From positions 3,286,001 through 3,350,000 of the forward strand of contig NZ_CP163520.1 of NCBI RefSeq assembly GCF_041080675.1: 64,000 nucleotides of DNA, given 5' to 3'. The notes beneath the pieces were generated by a model. The model searched no databases. It had not been told where the DNA came from and saw only the letters and a program-made list of their open reading frames with translations. Both the position numbers and the translations under genes were made by a program. This stretch comes from Streptomyces sp. cg36 (lineage in GTDB: Bacteria; Actinomycetota; Actinomycetes; Streptomycetales; Streptomycetaceae). This document shows, piece by piece, positions 61,611 to 64,000 of this stretch (its first letter is position 1; each line of letters begins with the position of its first letter).

Positions 61611-61939
61611 TGGCTGCACGTCCCGTCCGCGGTGCGATCCCCGGCTCCGCCCACCCTCACCGGGCCCCGCTTCACACGGTCATCGCGGACTACCTGCCGA
61701 CCGAGAATCCGCTCGCGGGCGCGGCCTGCGTAGGCGAGGACACCGACCTGTTCTTCGCCAGCGCACCCCGCGCGGTCGACGCGGCGAAGCGGATCTGCGC
61801 GCACTGCCCGGTGCGCGTGGCGTGCCTGCGCCAGGCCATGGCGAACGGCGAGATGTACGGCGTCTTCGGCGGCCTCACCGCCGACGAGCGTCATACGCTG
61901 CGCCGTCGCCTCAGCCGTATGGGGGTGAAGGCGGCATGA
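61610..61939 (+). CDS. WhiB-family iron-sulphur regulator
   Basis: A 109-aa Wbl protein. Four cysteines: AACVGED, then AKRICAHCPVRVACLRQA, the [4Fe-4S] ligands. The usual G-V/I-W-G-G turn is GVFGG (MYGVFGGLTADE), Phe for Trp. C-terminal basic RRRLSRMGVK. It is likely a transcription factor contacting the sigma factor region 4, encoded within an element transfer operon. Overlaps both neighbours. Confidence 0.88.
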   Translation: MAARPVRGAIPGSAHPHRAPLHTVIADYLPTENPLAGAACVGEDTDLFFASAPRAVDAAKRICAHCPVRVACLRQAMANGEMYGVFGGLTADERHTLRRRLSRMGVKAA

Positions 61940-62322
61940 ACGAGCCGGTCTTCCCCTCGCAGCAAGGCGCTTGGCAGCACGTTCTGACCGACGCGGCCGG
62001 ACGCACCTTCTACTCGTCGGCCCCGCCGCCCGCCTCAGCCTTCGTCCAGGGGCAGGTGCCGCAGAGCATGACGCCGCCGTGTGGGTGCTCGCACGCCCCC
62101 ACTCCCCAAGTCAGGCAGTACGGGCCGCCGCCCGCCGCTCTGATCGCGGCGGGGGTCGTCGGCACCGTGGCCGTCGGTGCGGTGCTGGTCGCGCTGCTGC
62201 TGTCGATCGCCATCGTTGCCGCCGCGATCGCCACCACGGCGCTGTCCATCACCGTCGCCGCGGTGGTGTTGCGCTCGCTGGTCAACAACCAGGGGCCGCG
62301 CGGTCGTTACCGACGCCGCTGA
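61936..62322 (+). CDS. SpdD-like membrane protein
   Basis: A 128-aa protein. Hydrophilic N-terminus (1-65), then a long hydrophobic Ala/Val/Ile stretch (~68-118, AALIAAGVVGTVAVGAVLVA and onward; one or two TM helices) and an Arg-rich C-terminus. Position and composition match Spd proteins of pSAM2-like elements, which aid spread through mycelium. Starts within the WhiB-like stop (ATGA). Confidence 0.7.
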   Translation: MNEPVFPSQQGAWQHVLTDAAGRTFYSSAPPPASAFVQGQVPQSMTPPCGCSHAPTPQVRQYGPPPAALIAAGVVGTVAVGAVLVALLLSIAIVAAAIATTALSITVAAVVLRSLVNNQGPRGRYRRR

Positions 62323-62430
62323 GCGTCCGCGTCCGCCCTCCCTTCCGCTCCCTGGCCGCCGGTCCGTGCCCGGCCTGGCTCGCGCTGCCCGTACGCGGGT
62401 CGGCGGCCCTCCCTGGAGGTCTCTCCTCTC

Positions 62431-62730
62431 ATGTCCACCCGGACCAAGCCCGCGGCCACAACCCGGCCCAGCATCGGCTCCCTCACCCGCGCCAACGGCC
62501 AGCTGCGTCGCCAGCTCGCGGCCCTGCGCCACGACCACACCGAGCTCCTGGTGGCCGCTCGCGCCGCCGTGGTCGCGTTCTACGACGGCGAGGCCCTGCC
62601 GCTCGCCGTCCTGATCGACACGCTCGACCAGTTGGACGCGCTCCCGGACTACACGCCGCAGCTCACCGACGACGGCCTGGCCGCCGTGGTCGCCGACGCG
62701 GGGGCGCTCACAGGGAGGCGAGTCGCGTGA
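62431..62730 (+). CDS. Small conserved-type AICE protein
   Basis: A 99-aa protein after a GGAGG site. Helical N-terminal half (LTRANGQLRRQLAALRHDHT), then an acidic C-terminal half (LIDTLDQLDALPDYTPQLTD). No TM or catalytic motif. Stop overlaps the next start (GTGA). Function unknown. Confidence 0.7.
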   Translation: MSTRTKPAATTRPSIGSLTRANGQLRRQLAALRHDHTELLVAARAAVVAFYDGEALPLAVLIDTLDQLDALPDYTPQLTDDGLAAVVADAGALTGRRVA

Positions 62731-62858
62731 GCGCGACCCGTCCTCGCTGCCCGGTATGCCGCTGGCACCCGACGCACCGCAGCCAGCGCGCGGCCCGTCG
62801 CGCCGCTCGTACCCACGCCTGCCGGCCCCTCCAGCTCCGGAAGGAATCCTCGCAATGA
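62727..62858 (+). CDS. 43-aa basic protein
   Basis: GTG at 62727 follows GGGAGG and overlaps the previous stop. It is very basic (Arg-rich) with a CPVC pair (PRCPVCRWHPTHRSQRAARR), perhaps nucleic-acid binding. Its stop overlaps the next start (ATGA). Too short for family assignment. Confidence 0.6.
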   Translation: MSATRPRCPVCRWHPTHRSQRAARRAARTHACRPLQLRKESSQ

Positions 62859-63589
62859 CATCCACGTACACGGGCTGGCCCGCCGGGCGGCTCGTCGCCT
62901 TCAACGCCGAGACCACAGGCATCGATGTGGAGTGCGACCGCATCGTGTCCGCTGCGATCGTCACCGTCGGCGGGGGCCAGGGGCCGGAGGAGATCCGCAG
63001 CCTCCTGGATCCCGGCGTCGAGATCCCGGCCGCCGCCACCGAAATCCACGGCATCACCACTGAGCAGGTTCGCAGCCAGGGGCAGGCCGCACAGGAGGCG
63101 ATTGAGGAGATCACCGCCCGTCTCGCGGCCCACATGGCGAATGGCACGCCGCTGGTCGTGTTCAATGCCCGGTTCGGTCTGACCGTGCTGGACCGCGAGT
63201 GCCGTCGCTACGGCCTGGTACCCCTCGCGGATCGGCTGCCACGATCCGAACTCGTACCGGTCGTGGATCCGCTGGTGATCGACAAGGAGATGGCGCGCTA
63301 CCGGCGCGGCTCCCGCAAATTGCCCGACCTGTGCCGCCACTGGCACGTCTCTCATCAGGCAGGCCACGACGCCGTGGCCGACGCATTCGCGGCGGCCCGG
63401 CTGGCATGGCGCCTTGGGACGGTGTTCCCCCGGATCGGCCAGTTGGAGCCGCGCGGTCTGCACCTGCTGCAGATCGGTTGGGCTGAGCGGCAGGCCATCG
63501 GCCTCCAGGACTACCTGCGGCGCACCGATCCGAATGCCCGCGTGGACAGCGCCTGGCCCTGTATCCCTCCGGCTGCCGAGGGGGCGTGA
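62855..63589 (+). CDS. DnaQ-like 3'-5' exonuclease-fold protein with altered active site
   Basis: A 244-aa protein of the DEDDh fold. ExoI motif reads AFNAETTGID where family members have DxETTG: the first metal Asp is Asn. ExoII region is VVFNARFGLTVLDRE, with Gly where Asp normally follows Phe. ExoIII HQAGHDAVADAFA (His, Asp) is intact. It is possibly inactive or weakly active; its place among transfer genes suggests a role in element replication or transfer. Next gene start overlaps its stop. Confidence 0.8.
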   Translation: MTSTYTGWPAGRLVAFNAETTGIDVECDRIVSAAIVTVGGGQGPEEIRSLLDPGVEIPAAATEIHGITTEQVRSQGQAAQEAIEEITARLAAHMANGTPLVVFNARFGLTVLDRECRRYGLVPLADRLPRSELVPVVDPLVIDKEMARYRRGSRKLPDLCRHWHVSHQAGHDAVADAFAAARLAWRLGTVFPRIGQLEPRGLHLLQIGWAERQAIGLQDYLRRTDPNARVDSAWPCIPPAAEGA

Positions 63590-63804
63590 TGACCACTCCC
63601 CCGCCGCTTCCCGAGTCCGTGATCCTGCCGAACCTGCCGGTCATTCGTCGCCGTGCCTACCTCGCCGTGGCTGTTCGAGAACCGCGCCACCTCTCCGAGC
63701 GGTGGCATGTCTGGCACGCGCGCGGCAGGTACGTCGGCTACTGCACCGCCGTCGACCTGATCGATCTGACGATCGCGCAGGACGAGCGCGCAAACGGCCA
63801 GTAG
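63589..63804 (+). CDS. Small hypothetical protein
   Basis: A 71-aa protein (ATG 63589 overlapping the previous stop; GTG 63586 possible). Contains VIRRRAYLAVAVREPRHLSE and RWHVWHARGRYVGYCTAVDL, beta-rich in appearance. No TM. Unknown function, part of the rightward operon. Confidence 0.65.
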   Translation: MTTPPPLPESVILPNLPVIRRRAYLAVAVREPRHLSERWHVWHARGRYVGYCTAVDLIDLTIAQDERANGQ

Positions 63805-63902
63805 CCGCCATCCGACCGTCCCGCCCCGCGCGTCGGCCTCTGAACCCGCGCCGGGCGGGACCCACTCCCGAAGCACATTCCGCCTATTGCAGGAGCTCCG
63901 CT

Positions 63903-64000
63903 GTGACCACCGCCCTGGCCGCCGCCGCGGCCAGCACCTCCGCCGTCGTCACCGTCCCTGTCGTGGCCGCTCTGGTCATCGCCGGGATCGTGATGTGCAC
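63903..64000 (+). CDS. Start of a membrane protein gene, truncated by the window edge
   Basis: GTG at 63903 after AGGAG begins a frame (MTTALAAAAASTSAVVTVPV, then further hydrophobic residues) that runs off the right edge after ~32 codons. The N-terminus looks like a signal anchor. Likely the next transfer-operon gene; identity cannot be judged. Confidence 0.55.
   Translation, partial: MTTALAAAAASTSAVVTVPVVAALVIAGIVMC

Larger units (their letters stand above)
55062..64000. mobile_element. Left part of an integrative element of AICE type (continues beyond window)
   Basis: Bounded left by the tRNA-Tyr 3' fragment. Cargo and backbone: HTH-NACHT-LRR protein, HTH/IMPase pair, KorSA-like GntR repressor with operator, and a rightward set of overlapping small genes as in actinomycete integrative and conjugative elements (WhiB-like, SpdD-like, exonuclease-like). 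Integrase, excisionase, replication initiator and FtsK-like Tra are expected to the right and are not seen. The tRNA orientation predicts the element lies to its right, as found. Confidence 0.85.

Overview
The window is from a high-GC actinomycete, almost certainly a Streptomyces. Evidence: a strong G/C bias at third codon positions, GTG/TTG starts, 4-bp stop/start overlaps, and a rpmG/HadAB-like/tRNA-Trp/secE/nusG/rplKA/rplJL/rpoBC/str arrangement typical of Actinobacteria. Everything here is read from sequence; no database search was run.

Region 1 (1-16767, minus strand): the translation core. The S10 and spc ribosomal-protein operons run from rpsJ (9224) down to the start of rplO at the window edge. 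A 0.9-kb spacer and a plus-strand exported PIG-L-type deacetylase with a beta-propeller-like tail separate them from the str operon (rpsL, rpsG, fusA, tuf). S10 and str share a near-identical 25-bp leader element.

Region 2 (17038-26215): accessory island between str and rpoC. It holds a proline-rich protein with RAEYD repeats, an XRE regulator, a small protein, a Crp-type regulator with an intact cyclic-nucleotide cassette, and a tight five-gene plus-strand operon. That operon encodes a class III nucleotide-cyclase-like protein, a STAND-like ATPase with degenerate Walker motifs, an SPFH-like coiled-coil protein, a small PycTM-like membrane protein and a membrane M48 metalloprotease. The cyclase-like and STAND-like proteins share a short glycine-rich motif resembling bacterial amyloid (RHIM-like) signalling motifs. 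This is the best candidate for an undescribed conflict or signalling system, a Pycsar-like cyclase/TM-effector pair wired to an NLR-like sensor.

Region 3 (26225-49997): rpoC, rpoB, rplL, rplJ, two paralogous lipoproteins, rplA, rplK, nusG, secE and tRNA-Trp, then an aminotransferase, an adenosine deaminase family enzyme, a TetR/NAD(P)-binding protein pair with operator palindromes, murB, an MFS exporter and its TetR repressor with matching operators, two MaoC hot-dog proteins (HadA/HadB-like), rpmG, tRNA-Met and tRNA-Thr.

Region 4 (49998-55061): accessory chromosome. It holds a G-rich degenerate repeat, a cytosine-deaminase-like protein lacking several metal ligands, an NAD(P)-binding protein, two eroded CRISPR (type I-E-like) repeat arrays without cas genes, and a split RibD-type deaminase/reductase pair lying between the arrays.

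Region 5 (55062-64000, continues beyond the window): left part of an integrative element of the AICE type. Its left end is a 3' fragment of tRNA-Tyr(GTA) (att site), followed by a defence-type HTH-NACHT-LRR protein, an HTH protein/IMPase pair, a GntR (KorSA-like) repressor with a perfect 15-bp-arm operator, and a rightward run of small transfer/spread-type genes (including WhiB-like, SpdD-like and DnaQ-like). The intact tRNA-Tyr and the integrase/excisionase/Tra genes are predicted to the right.
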